Positions 37,939 through 50,600 of a stretch of DNA of 64,000 bases are shown one piece after another. A program made the position numbers and the translations under genes. The first letter of the stretch is position 1. Each line of letters opens with the position of its first letter. The stretch comes from Corylus avellana. Taxonomy: Eukaryota; Streptophyta; Magnoliopsida; Fagales; Betulaceae. Below the pieces are notes generated by a model. It was not told where the DNA came from. It saw nothing but the letters and a program-made list of their open reading frames with translations, and did no database searches. The stretch lies in contig NC_081541.1 in NCBI RefSeq assembly GCF_901000735.1, forward strand, positions 33,250,060 to 33,314,059, read 5' to 3'.

Positions 37939-39550
37939 TGCTCTTCTCAAATCCGATTTAGTGAAACTACAAAACACACGCACACACTCCGTGCGTTCTG
38001 TTAGCCGGCTTTTTGTAGGTTCTTCAGCTGGGTCCTATTATGGCGTCTGAAAATAGAGAGGGTTAAAGTGCAAAAGTCGTTAAAGTGCGATTCTGTACAA
38101 AGAATATAGCATTTCTCAAGAATATATATATATATTTCCCAAGATAATATTCATCTCACCAGAAAATTAATGGATGGTAGTGTGCACGATGTTGATAATG
38201 GTTTGATTTTACGTGAAGAGGAATTTAGAATGAGACGTCACGGGGGGATTGGCGCTCGTTTTTCGTTTTTCGTTTTTCTTTCTGCTTCTGGTTTTTTAAG
38301 GGCCACGTTGGTTTGACGGGGCATGTGAAAGGGGAGAGATAGTAGCTGGCAAGTGTCGACTTCTTTGTTTGAACGTATCTTTCATGTGATATTTTTGATT
38401 GTTTATGTCGACAAGAAATGGGATTTTTTGAATTCTTTTATCTCTACTATTGTAATTGACTTTTCTTTTCTTTTTTTTTCTTTTTTTTTTTTTTCAAATG
38501 TTGTTTGGATTCTAAGGTTTGGTTTGATTTGGTTTGGTTTGATAATTAATTAAAATATTATTTTTATGTCACATCAAAATATATTTTTTAAATTAAAAAA
38601 AAATGCTTTCTAAAAGTATTCTTTTGCTTTGTGTCCTTCGTTTTCTTTTCTTGAAATAAAAATATTAACAAATGATTCTAAAACAAAACGCTTTTAAAAA
38701 CAAAAAAATGATTTTTACTTTTATATCATGTCACAAAAATCAAAACAAAAAAACCTTCTAAATTGCATTAACAAACAAAAATAAGTTTAGTCCTTTAAAT
38801 TGATATGTATCCTTAGGACGTGTAATTTTTTTTAGATTTTTACACACATTTAAATAAAATACATATAAAAATCACGTCCTCTAATAATATATGTTAATTT
38901 AATAAATTAGGTTTAAAGATATGTTTGGAGGACATTTCTTATGGTTTCTTAAGTTTTTTTTTTTTTTTTTCTCCCTCTTCCTCCTTTTCTTTTGTGCCTA
39001 GTGAGAGTATTTTTTATTTTATTTTTTTACAAAGTTGGTTTTGATTGATTGATTTATTGTCAAGCCTACAAGTAGAGTTTACCTACTTTTCAGTCAAGCA
39101 TTAACTTTTCTTTTGTCTTTTGTGGTTGATGTTTACATGTAGGGTAGTCAAATCCATTCAAATCTTTTTTTTTCTTCCTTTAATTTGTGTTACGACTTTC
39201 ACTAACACCTCCCCCCCAAAAAAAAATACCGATTTTATTTTTAAGAGAAAGAAGTGCAAAGTTAATTAAAATAGTGCAAGTGATAATAGATTAATAATAG
39301 TAAACATAAAATAGGTGCTTAAACTTAACAGATTCAACCCAAGAAAAAGGGTAATTTAAAAGAGAGGGAGAGAAGAGTGGAAGCCACGGTCCACACCCAA
39401 CTAATGCAAGCTATACGTTTATGATACTTTAATTTCTTAATTTGTGAATATAAAAATCATAATTAGGTGTTATAGTGTGAAATGGAAGAAAGTTAATTAG
39501 ATTCGTGAATTGTCTATATTGAGTGTGTGCATTATAAAGTTAATTGGATT
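37939..39550. other. Squalene synthase upstream region and AT-rich intergenic DNA
   Basis: The SQS 5' leader and promoter should lie just above 37938. A GTTTTTCGTTTTTCGTTTTTC run occurs near 38260. From 38440 on the DNA is low-complexity (poly-T and poly-A runs) with no recognisable gene. Confidence 0.4.
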
Positions 39551-39559
39551 GCTTAACGT

Positions 39560-39865
39560 TTTCAGTGGGAATCATGATAAATGGTGCAAGAGGAACCTAG
39601 TAAAACTCATCGTCAGGATTTGAACGAAAATTTGACTAATCATTTTAAAGAAAAAGCGCACATATGGCTAACACTTTCTCTTAAATTGTAATAAATGATG
39701 TCAGAGTGACCTAGTTACACTCATCATCAGGATTTGAACGAGAATTTAACTAATCATTTTAAAGTAATAACACACATGTGGTTAGCGTTTATTCCTGAAT
39801 CGTGACAAATAGTGTTAGAGCACTTAGGAACACTCCTTGTCAGAGATTTGAACGGAAAGAAAATA
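39560..39865. repeat. Tandem repeat of about 114 bp, about 2.6 units
   Basis: The marker TCAGGATTTGAACG recurs near 39613 and 39727, and in changed form (CAGAGATTTGAACGG) near 39841. Each is preceded by an ACTCATC/ACTCCTTG motif and followed by ACTAATCATTTTAAAG in the first two. Non-coding. Confidence 0.75.
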
Positions 39866-39950
39866 TGATACTTAAAAAAGTTAGTCTCACATTGGATATG
39901 TGAATTTCGTACATTGAATGTATGGATTATAGTGATGTTTATAAGTGTTA

Positions 39951-40287
39951 GGAAAAAATTCACTTTACCTCCCTGAAGTTTCAGAGATTTTTCAATTTGA
40001 ACCTCAAAGTTTAAAAATTGGCAATGTACCCTCCTAATGTTTCAAAAATTTTCAATTTAAACCTTCTGATACTAATTTTCGTCAAATTGGACAGATATCT
40101 CTAAAATTATATAATTAACCTCAGGCTTTTGTAAAAAAAATTTCGTCCAATTTAACGGAAATTAGTAACGAAAGGTTTAAATTGAAAATTTTTGAAATAT
40201 TGGGAGAGTATATTGTCAATTTTTAAGCTTTGAGGTTCAAATTAAAAAATTTCTAAAACTTCGAGGGATAAAGTGAATTTTCTCCTG
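39951..40287. mobile_element. Foldback MITE with 7-bp flanking repeat
   Basis: About 337 bp that fold on themselves along almost the full length (left AAAATTCACTTTACCTCCCT, right complement AAAATTCACTTTATCCCTCG). Flanked by AGTGTTA at 39944-39950 and 40288-40294. No coding capacity. Confidence 0.75.
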
Positions 40288-40294
40288 AGTGTTA

Positions 40295-42075
40295 TTTATA
40301 TAAGATGATAAGAGGGATTTATATAAGATGATTTCACCTTTTTATGAGAATCCAAATGCTCATATAAAATTGTAATAAAAAAGTTAATAATAATAAAAAG
40401 TTATTAATAATTTTATTATTCGGATTACTACCCATTATTTTTTTATTTTTTTATTTTTATAAGTAATTACTACCCATTATTAGTAGAAGATAAATTTACT
40501 CCCAAAATTGCAATTCCCTTGTCAAGACGTACAAAAATAATTATTCAACGTGTCGCTTTACAGCTACGATGCAGATTGAAGTTGACTTGCATTCTAGCCA
40601 TTTTGGCCAAGTGGAAAAGGAGGCTCGCAATAAATAAACTACACACAAAATGACAAAAAAAAATTTAAAAAAAAAGTACTTAAACCCAAAAAAAAAAAAA
40701 AAAAAAATCTCAAATAAAAATATTTATTTCTTTTTTCTTTTTGAAATATTTTCTGTAACATAGTCTTTATTATGTCAGAAACATTTTTTTTTTTTCTTTT
40801 TTCTATTCAAAGTGGGAGAGGTAAAAAAGGAAAACATTTTGTTTACTAACATGTGAGAAGTATGTTTTCTTTTTTTAATAAAATTTCACCCAATAATTTT
40901 AATATTACTTTTTTTAAAAAAAAAAATATTTCTCACATATGTAACGGACATAGTGTACTCCGTTACTAAGGGCTCGTCATGAGGCCCCTCCATGGAAGGC
41001 AAGCTCAACAACCGTGGGACCATCTGCAAGTAAGCTAGGGGCTCCTCATAATCACTCGGGTCGGCTTGGTGGTTACAAGCTAACGAAAGGCCCACGGCCT
41101 AAGCTCGTAACCTATCTTGCCCTTAGGATTGGGGCAGCAACCAAACCACTGTAGGACATTGTATACCTAACCACTTCTTGCCACCTAATGTAGTAACTCA
41201 TAAGTCATAACCACATGCAGCAACTTCCTCAGCATTCCTCTCGTCACATTGGGTAACCGATTGGACCATACAAGAAAACCTCCCCGATGTTTCTCGAAGG
41301 GAATCTCTCAATGTTAACTTTTTACTTATTTTCACTCTATCAAACTTCACATTCCTTTCCGTATAAATTTAAGTATTAGAGGTGATTCCATCCATACTTT
41401 TGGCGAGCCTTTCTGACCCTTTGTCTTTCTCACATGCTTCTTCCTCAATGTGTTTGGCATGACAGCAACCACATCATAACACTAAAAGAACAAATAATAA
41501 TTTATAGATTAATTCTTAGATAACATGCTTTTAATTGATGCGTTTTTTGTAGAGAATATTTGTCTTTTTATTTTTATTTTTTTATTGACATGTCCACACA
41601 AGAGGAGGAGAGAGATTTAAATTAGTGACCTCCGCTTTAGAGAGTGTTTGTCTAATTGCCTTTTTTGAGTCCAAAAGATTATGGAAAATGTGAAAAATTG
41701 TTGGTTGGAAAAAAGTTGATTACTTTTAGACATGTGAATAGTACGACAGATCCACAATGGAGACACAGGGGATCCTCCCTACATGGGCCCATCTCATCGA
41801 CAACAAGGTCCATTAAATCGGAAATTCTAATACATGTTCACACGAAGAGGCCATTACCCCCATTGACTTTCAAATTTATCTTAAAATTTTTTATTAATGT
41901 AAATATATATTTGTTTTTATGCATAAAAATTAAGTTTGACTACTTTTATTCAAATTAATTGTGTTCTCTCATTTATATTTTGACCCCACTAAATAAAAAT
42001 ATCTTAATTCCTTCCCTGTATTTATTTCATATGGTTTATAGTTATACCAAACTTGTCTATCAATATCAAATTAAT
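40295..42075. other. Intergenic, nothing recognised
   Basis: AT-rich DNA with poly-A and poly-T runs. A GC-richer patch at 40940-41400 has broken frames on both strands that I do not recognise; it may be an old transposon fragment. Confidence 0.35.
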
Positions 42076-42092
42076 CAGTAAAGTCCAAAATA

Positions 42093-43093
42093 TTGTGAAT
42101 ACAACATCCTAGACGAGTTCTCTCTCTCTAATCCCTTCTCTCTCTGCTAGGGTTTCATATCTAGCAGCCGTCAGAGGGGGAGAACATTTTCTCTCCCTCT
42201 TCTACCTCTCCCCTCCCCTCCCCTCTCATCGTCCTCTTTTGCTTAGCGAGTTAGCCTATTTACTTGATGCTCCTAGCTCTTTGGGCAATTTTTTTCCTTT
42301 CCATTCCTCTCCGCCGCTTCCCCCTCTTTTGGTCCCTAGTTGTTTTTGTTTCTTTTTGTATTTGTTTTTGTTGTTTTTTGTGCATGTTTAGGTACACTTT
42401 GTGGTTGATGCTCTTGGGGTTTTATTCAAACTTTCCCCTCCATTTGAGTGCGCCACCAATCTCCTCCGTGTGCTCATCCGCCCACCGTCCTCTGCTAGGC
42501 TTTTTCTCCCACCCCTACCGCGATGAGCTTCCAACGCCCCTTCCGTTTTCGGTTTTCGGCAAGCGCACGATCGACTCTTCTTTCCCGCTGTTGTCATCTT
42601 CTTGGTGTGCTTTTTATGTTGTTTATTTCCCTGTAATTTTGTTTGGCTTTCCTTTTTTTGTTCTTTCTATTTTGTTTTGTTTCCCTGTAATCGTTTTTGT
42701 TTTTGCTTGTAACAATGCTCAGTCCTCTCTCTTGATCTGCCCGCCTGATGCCCTTCAGGTCCAGACCTTTGGGTTGTGGATTTGAACGTTATCTTGGCTT
42801 TCGGGTTGAGGAGGATGAGCTTGGGCTTGGGGTTCTTTACCCTCAATGCCGAGGAATAAGAGCTACCTATGCATTGGTTTGAGTCTATTTGGCGCAGATT
42901 TGCTGTTTAATTGAAAATTAGTCATAAGTTGCAGATTTTGTTTGAGTTTGGAATGTAATACGTCATCTTTGGCACTTGTAACATCGTAACTTCGACTATA
43001 GTTGCTTAAGAGCTTTTGCTTTATATTATTTGAGCTTTATGCTTGTTTATCAATAAATGAAAATGAACTGATTCATTTTTTTAAAAAAAAAAC
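42093..43093 (+). mobile_element. Candidate 1-kb poly(A) retroposon
   Basis: CAGTAAAGTCCAAAATA (42076-42092) and CAGTGGAGTCCAAAATA (43094-43110) agree at 15 of 17 positions and bracket about 1 kb. That segment starts with a CT-rich, leader-like sequence including CTAGGGTTTCAT and ends in an A run. The structure fits target-primed retroposition of a polyadenylated transcript or a short LINE derivative. A 173-codon T-rich frame (42264-42785) inside is hydrophobic low-complexity and not recognised. Confidence 0.5.
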
Positions 43094-43454
43094 CAGTGGA
43101 GTCCAAAATAGTCCCTATTATCATTGATTGTTCCACATAAATCATTAGATGCACACGATATCTTAATCAATGTTACAACAAATTATTTGACACGTAGTAT
43201 GGCTGATGGCTCAATATATTATAAAAATATTAAACAAAATTTACTTAACCTCTTAATTTCCATCACATTCGCAATTACTCTTCTAAATTTAAAAAAACTC
43301 TCAATTTTGTATATAATCCGTTAAGATTTGACGGAAAATATTAACGGAGAGTTGTCAAAATTTTCAAAATACCTCTATATTTTTTAGGAAAAAAAAAAAT
43401 TACAAGAATTTAACGAAATTTATAAAAATACTTACACTTTTTTTTTATTTTTTA

Positions 43455-43821
43455 CGGTAAAGTCCACTTAACACATTCAAACTACTACCCAAATGACAAT
43501 TTACTCTCCAAACTATCAATTGCTACAATTTACCCTCAAAACTACCAAAACAATGACAGTGTACCCCCAATTTTAACACGATGACAAAATTACCCTTACT
43601 AAAATAAAAACAAAAATATTAAAATTTATTTTTTTTTTCAAAATTTTAAGGGTATTTTTGTCTTATTAAAAATTTTATAGGGGTAATTTTATCATTTTGC
43701 TAGCATTGTGGGGTGCATTGTCATTGTTTTGGTAGTTTGTGGGGTAAATTGTCGTAATTGATAGTTTGTGGGGTAAATTGTTAATTGGGTGGTAGTTTGA
43801 GGGGGTTAAGTGGACTTTACA
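43455..43821. mobile_element. Foldback MITE, family member 1
   Basis: Long inverted repeat: GGTAAAGTCCACTTAA at the left and TTAAGTGGACTTTAC at the right, with pairing through most of about 365 bp around the centre AAAATTTTAAGGG. A paralogue of the element at 44315-44682. Flanks are T-rich, so the target repeat cannot be judged. Confidence 0.75.
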
Positions 43822-44314
43822 TTTTTTTTTTAAAATTTTTAAATAGGGGTATTTAGCAAATTGACAATGACTTAACCAGAATCTTAACGAAGGGGTGGAA
43901 TTGAAAAAAAATTAAAAGATGAATTACTAAATTAAGATTTTTTTTTTTTTTTTTTTTTAAAGTTTATGAGAATAATTATAAAAGCGGTAACAATTCAAGA
44001 AAATTAAGTAAAGTTTCTCTTAAAATATTTAAAAATAAAATAAAATTGCTGGGGCACCCTCCCCTCCAAAGGTGTGGCACTGGCTGCCGCCCCTCTCCTT
44101 TTAGAGAAGCCACTATAGTGGACAATAATGGACATCACTCTCAATGTGTAAAACATTGGTGAAAGTCTGAAAGTCTAATGCAAAGAAACTTACAAAAGTG
44201 CAGGTTTTTTTGGTCGGTCAGCGGACAGAAATGCGAATATAATGGACAGCGTGACGGAGAAGGTGGCTATCTGCTTTTTGTACAGTATAGTCGGTAGGCA
44301 TCAATTTTATATTT

Positions 44315-44682
44315 GGGTAAAGTCTATTTAACTTCTTCGAACTGTCATCTTAATGATAATCTATCCCTCAAACTATCAATTACGACAATTTATCCCCCAA
44401 AACTACCAAAATAATAACAATGTACCCATAATTTTAAAAAATGACGAAATTATCCTTACTAAAATAAAAATAAAAATACTAAATTTTATTTTATCTTTTC
44501 AAAATTTTAAGGGTATTTTTGTTTTATTGAAAATTTTATAAAGGTAATTTTATTATTTTGCTAGCATTGGGGGGTACATTGTCATTGTTTTGGTAGTTTG
44601 ATGGGTAAATTGTCATAATTGATAGTTTAAGGGTAAATTGTCATTGAAGTGGTAGTTTGAGGGGGTTAAGTAGACTTTACCC
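44315..44682. mobile_element. Foldback MITE, family member 2, with near-perfect 9-bp target repeat
   Basis: Same family as 43455-43821: ends GGGTAAAGTC and GACTTTACCC, same interior. Flanks TTTATATTT (44306-44314) and TTTTTATTT (44683-44691) differ at one base. A 9-bp duplication points to a Mutator-type source transposase. Confidence 0.75.
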
Positions 44683-44691
44683 TTTTTATTT

Positions 44692-46095
44692 TTTCCTTTC
44701 TTTTTGGCCTCATCAATCTTTTCTCAATGACAAATGCATCAAGTCTAAGATAAAATCATATAAAAAAAAAAAATTACGTATACATTTTATGACGTGACAG
44801 TGAAAATTATTATTAAATTTGTGATATAATAGTGATTTTTCGTGCCATGTTAGAAGAAAGTGTGCACTCTCAAACATTTCTCTATCAAATATGTTGGTAT
44901 ATATGTAAAGGTTTAGAGCATTGAAACTCAACATTTTTACTATAATATTATATTAAATCACTAATTATGTAGGGTACATTAGATTTACATTATATTTGCC
45001 ACGTCCATGTGACATCATAGGAAGCCTAGCTACCCTTTTTTGCCTTGTCCGACCTTAATCCAATCTTAGCAAGCATAATCCTAGGATGGCTTGATGTGAT
45101 CTATACCTTCTTTTATTATTATTATTATTATTATTAATTGACATTGCAGTAAGTGTGAAACAAAGAAAGTTGGTTACATTTTAACGCTCCCAATTTTTGG
45201 TACAATTCATAGTCAACCATGACTTTATGGGAGGTGGCTCAATAATGTTTGGTCAGCCACGACATGCAGATATATAGCAAATTCTTTGTTTTTTTACCAA
45301 CATTTTTATTTAATATCATCTCCATTTTATATCGGCTTATATAAGAACTTACTTAAAACATATCACGTCAATTAATAATAAATTAATGTGAAGAATATCA
45401 TGATAGCAAGAACCCAAAAATTTAAGTTCTTGCTATCTATGCTGTAAATACACTTTTATTAAGCAAAAAACTATCTTTTGGTTAATTTGAAGAAGAAACG
45501 TCTTTGCAAAAATGAAAAAAAAAAAAAAAGAAGCTTTTTAGGAGAGAAATTCTTTTTGGTTGTCTCGACAACATTAACACGTGACGTTTTTCAAGCATTT
45601 CGATGCTTAAAAATGAATTAAATTTTATAATTTAAAAATATACAATTCTTTTAAAATTGCAGGAGATTAAATCCTATTTTGGGTGGTTAAAGAAATGGAA
45701 AGTGGTTGATAAGGTATACGTTTGAAATTTAGTTACAGTTTTGGTTACATTATAGCAACGAACCAATGGAAAGTGACAGCGTGGATGTGATAAATTTGCA
45801 ATTGCATGGAATCATTGGTGGGTTTTCCATGTCAGCATCTTTCCTCCTGAGCTTGACCACTTGTAGATCCTACTGTCTCCGAGGAGTCCACTTGGAATTG
45901 CAGCTGGGCACGTGGGCATAAGATCGGAGCCCCATGTCCTTTGGCAGTTAGATGGAGCTGGGAAAGCGTAAGAGAAGGTTGTTGGACTAGTATGTAAATG
46001 GGCCGAGCAAGCCAAGCCGCGAGCCGTCACAATCTATCCGGTGAAGTTTGGTCCGTTTACAGGCACAAGCAATTGCACGGTGTCACATCAGCACT
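44692..46095. other. Intergenic, nothing recognised
   Basis: AT-rich, with an (ATT)n run at about 45113-45136. A GC-richer patch at 45800-46050 has open frames on the minus strand but no recognisable domain. Confidence 0.35.
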
Positions 46096-46104
46096 AAAAT
46101 TAAA

Positions 46105-46462
46105 GAGAAATGCTATAATTTAATAAAAATTTTATATTTTGCTCATAAAGTCTATGTGGCAAGATGCCACATCATATTTTTTATGGAGAGAAAAAGATAA
46201 AACAAAAATAAAAGAGAAATGTTATAATGCAATAAAATAACCATTTTTGGCCCATAAAAGTCCTAGATGGCAAGAGGTTAATGCCCCATCTATAGTTTCT
46301 GTGACCTCACCCATTGATGGATTTGCCACCTAAGACTTTTATGGGTCAAAAATAGTCTTTTTATTGCACTATAGCATATCTCAAAAGAAAATGATGTGGC
46401 ATCTTGCCACATAAACTTTTATAGGCAAAATATTAAATTTTTATTAGATTTTAGCATATCTC
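46105..46462. mobile_element. Mutator-type MITE with perfect 9-bp target duplication (outer, host of a nested copy)
   Basis: Terminal inverted repeats GAGAAATGCTATAATTTAAT and, from the right end read inward, GAGATATGCTAAAATCTAAT. Flanked by AAAATTAAA at 46096-46104 and 46463-46471. Both arms carry GTGGCAAGATGCCACATCAT-type sequence. The centre is interrupted by a related element (46214-46382). Confidence 0.85.
46214..46382. mobile_element. Related Mutator-type MITE nested inside the first
   Basis: 169 bp, ends GAGAAATGTTATAATGCAAT and (right end inward) GAGATATGCTATAGTGCAAT. Flanks AAAATAAAA (46205-46213) and AAAAGAAAA (46383-46391) match at 8 of 9 bases. Confidence 0.8.
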
Positions 46463-47197
46463 AAAATTAAATGATGTGATAATAGATCCTTCTTATCATC
46501 CAAGTATAGAAACTGCTTGTGAAGGAGACTCTTTGCTCTCTATTTTGGCTATTAATCAAGTGCATCTTTTCTCGGATTGACATTGTGTTCCTGTTATAGC
46601 TGACTGACGCATGTAACTCTTTTGTTAAGTTCTTGGACCGTTTCTAAGGTCTCTAAATGTATCAATTTTTAGGTATATTAGGTTGCAAAATGGGCCGCTT
46701 TTCACCTTGTGTTTAAAGCATTCCCGATAACTCTCATTTTTTTTCTTTTTGAGAATTAAGAGTAGCAAAGACCCACATTTATAATTTGTTTTTTTTTGGC
46801 TTTCTTATTGTAGTTTTTTTTTTCGTTTCCTTTTCCTCAGAATCTGAATAGAAAAAAAAAAAAAAAAGTATAGAAATTCATAAGAGTAGTAAAACACATG
46901 CATCATTTTAATCCCTTATAATTTACAAATGATAAAGTAAGCATATGCAATTGATTGAAGCAATCCCATCTCGGTAATTGATGGATCAGAATCTTCTATA
47001 ATTTGAGCAGGAAATAATAAAAAAATTCAATTTTCATGAAAAAAGATTCACAGAGCAGTTAATTCGAAGAGTTTATATGAGACTTATCTATTTGGATAAA
47101 GAGTAATGATATAAGGAGGCCTTAGAGTGATAACTCTAGTCCTCCTTCTATCGTTACTCTTAAATTAGCGATTGGGCAACTCAAATTTATTTGAACG

Positions 47198-47335
47198 AGA
47201 AATGTTACAATGCATTCTACAAAACATCTCCCCACCATCTCTTCACTTTACCATTTTGAGTTTTTTTTTTTTAAAAAGTTAAAGAGAGTGGGGATGGTGA
47301 AGAGATGGTTTGTAGAATGAAAAAAAGAATATCCC
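47198..47335. mobile_element. Short Mutator-type MITE upstream of the DTX46 gene
   Basis: 138 bp, flanked by a perfect 9-bp repeat TATTTGAAC (47189-47197, 47336-47344). The left end GAGAAATGTTACAATGCATT resembles the elements at 46105 and 46214. The inner arms TTCTACAAAACATCTCCCCACC pair with the right side. About 290 bp before the chosen DTX46 start codon. Confidence 0.8.
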
Positions 47336-47626
47336 TATTTGAACAGATATATTCCATGTAATCAGCTAATTATTGGCTATCTCAATCCTCCGTCTATCCA
47401 TTTTGGACACGCCATGTCACTTGCTCCTTTACCGGAGGGGAGCCAAACAAAACCAAGCCGCCAAATATTTTAGTCGGCTTCAGCTCTTTCAAAAATTCAA
47501 TTTAGAATCAAATAAAGTTATAAACCGCCCATGTCCATTTCTCTTTCCCTTCAACGACCTCAACTTCCTCTCTCGCTCTCTCACAGAGCGCAGTACTGTT
47601 CTCCACCTCAATATTACCAGCACAAA

Positions 47627-50600
47627 ATGCAGCTCAAAACCCTAGCTCGCCCTTCCCTCACTCCCATCCAAAACCCCAATCTTCAACGACGGCTCTCTCG
47701 CGCTTCAATTTCCTTCAACACCCAACTCTCATCTCGCCGCCTCAGCAACCCCATCGCTCCGCCGAGCATTCGCATCTCTCCGGAGAAGATTCGCCGCAGT
47801 AGGTTGGTAGCCGCCTGCGTTGGTGGCCAGAGCAATGAACTCCTCGAAGATGTCGAGCTCGAAGCTATTGCCAGCGAGAGTGATGGCAATAGCAATGGCA
47901 ATATTGGCAATGGCAGTGTCGTGGGATCGAAGAGGGAGGAGTTGGAGACTCAGAGCATATGGAGCAAGATGAAGGAGATTATGATGTTCTCGGGGCCCGC
48001 CACGGGGCTCTGGATCTGTGCACCCTTGATGAGTCTCATCTCCACGGCTGTGATCGGTCGGGGAAGCTCAACCGAGCTTGCTGCTTTAGGTAGGTTTTTC
48101 AATTTGAAAGTTTGTAAAGAAGTTCTTAATTTTCTGTTTGGTTTCTGGGAAAATTTAGGGAAAGAAGCCAATTGAAGTTGACTTTTTATTGCTTGGTGTT
48201 TAGCACAGCAATATATATATATATATATATATATATAATTGGCTTAGTTCAGTTGAGATTTATATCGGTTTATTGGTGTTTTATTGGAGTATTTCGTTTC
48301 TATCCTATTGTTTTTCGTAGTGGTTGAATGGAGGATGGTATTTATTTGTTTTTTGAGTTGGGGAGGTAGATCAATTTGATGGCGTTTTTGAATTAATGGG
48401 CAGGTCCTGGAACGGTCTTTTGCGATAATATGAATCTTTTGTTCATGTTCCTTTCAATTGCCACTTCAAATATGGTCGCCACTGCGCTTGCCAAACGGGT
48501 TAGTTCTCTGAGCTGTTAAAAGGCATTTTATTGTTTTTGCAGCATAATATTGATCCAAGAATTCTGGTGAATTTACAAAGACATTGATGTTTTAAACAAG
48601 TTTGTAATGCCTTGTTAAATGAAATTCCTACGCTGACACATAATATGCACTCTTGATGTGCACTTTAAGGAAAAACGCCTTAATTGGCATTGTCATGTCT
48701 GGAATTTCTAATATATGTTCCGTGCTCATCTGATCCTTCTTAGACATAAGGCCATTGAGTCGAGATCTGGGTTGCCTCTGGATTTTGAATGGCTCCATTA
48801 TGTTTTTCACAACATCATGTGTGTGTGTGTGTGTGTCTATATATATATATATATAGATGAAATAGCACTCTCTTTTAGTTGCATACTCTCTGCTGGTTAA
48901 AACATGAAGGCGTATTGATGATGAAAATCAGTTCCTTTTTGATATTTTAAGTTCTACGATGCACTTTTTTAACTAGATAGTATTGATGCAGGATAAAAAT
49001 CAAGTGCAGCATCAAATATCGATCTTGCTCTTTGTTGGGCTGACTTGTGGGACTTTGATGCTTCTGTTTACACAGTTCTTGGGTTCATGGGCACTAACTG
49101 GTAATAAAGATTGGTGCTTCTTTTAGTTACTTTGAATAACTGGACAGATATGGTGCAGTCGGTCATATACTCATTTTCACCACTTTATTTTGTCAATAAG
49201 AACAGGCAATAGAGCAAATATATAGCAGAGGCCATCAAATGACTGAAGAATTTGCTGATATTGTTTCCTTTTTTTATTTTGTCAGCTTTTGTTGGGCCAA
49301 AGAATGTGCATATTGTGCCTGCAGCAAGCAAATATGTCCAGGTTCATTTCCTTTTCCATAAAATTTTTTATCTGTTCTTTTTCTAATATACAACTCGATT
49401 ATTCCTTTGCCTTATAAAATCGATTATATCCCTTCCCGCTGTCGATATTTATTTTATGTAAGGTTGGCATCCACATATTGGCTAGCTCTAAGTTGCTGCT
49501 TATTGTTTTTTGTCCCACCATCAATATTGGAAAGAAGTTGACAGCAAAATTGATTTCCATCTCTAAACGTTTTTTTTTGTTCTTGAACAACGATATATTG
49601 AGAAAATTCTATACTTGCAATTCCTATTGTTCTGAACAAGTCTATTATCTGCTTGAGTACATGCTTCTTTTAATATTCTTCCGTCTGGCATTTTTCCATG
49701 ACTTCTACCATTGATTGTTAGTAACTTAGTATAGTCTCTGCTTACTGCCTTCTAGGGACTTTTTAACTGAATATTATCTTTTTTGTTGGTAGATTCGAGG
49801 CTTGGCGTGGCCTGCAATTCTTTTTGGGTTGGTTGCTCAAAGTGCAAGGTGCAAATATTATATAATATATATTTCTTTTCTGATGCATGATCTTCTTATA
49901 TGTTGGCAGTGTCTTAGTGTGATTGTTTTATAATAATTTCTGAGTTATTATTGCACATATTTGAGCTTCTATGTATTACCATATCAATCTTGTTACATAT
50001 AAAATAGCTACTTAGTGCTGTGTGTTTTTCTTTACACAGCAAATTCTCCTGACATGGCCTACATGGGCAGATTTCATCCGTGTTTTTATGTTTTTGGGTC
50101 TACTTAATTAGTTCTCCTTTCTGTAAGTTGTTGAATAATTTTAACAACCAAATTAGTGATGATCCTTAGGCTTGATTCGAAGGATTACAAAGATAGGGAA
50201 ATTAAAAAGGAAGAGAGAGAGAGACTGGAAAAGAGTAGGAAGAGTTGATGTGTTCTCTCTAACAGTAAGTTTAACTGTTAGTATCCTATCCTGGCAAGTA
50301 AGAAGCTCCTGTGGGGTGAAGAAAGAGTAATAATAAGATGCATATAAAGCTTACAAGAGAAATATTGTCCCTCTCAACCCCCAATTTGGTGCCAAAATAT
50401 TTACCCCACATATAATAGTTGTATGCAATTAGAGCCTCCAATGTGACCAATTCTTACTTTTACATATTGTGGTTTGATATTTTCTTCTTCTAATTCCCAG
50501 TCTTGGCATGAAAGATTCCGTGGGACCTCTGAAGGCTTTGGTGGTAGCCAGTGCTGTTAATGGCTTGGGTCACGTAGTCCTGTGCAATATGTTACGTTTT

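Noticed and set aside
42264..42785. 173-codon hydrophobic frame
   Set aside because: T-rich low-complexity DNA within a probable retroposon; no domain and no conserved motif.
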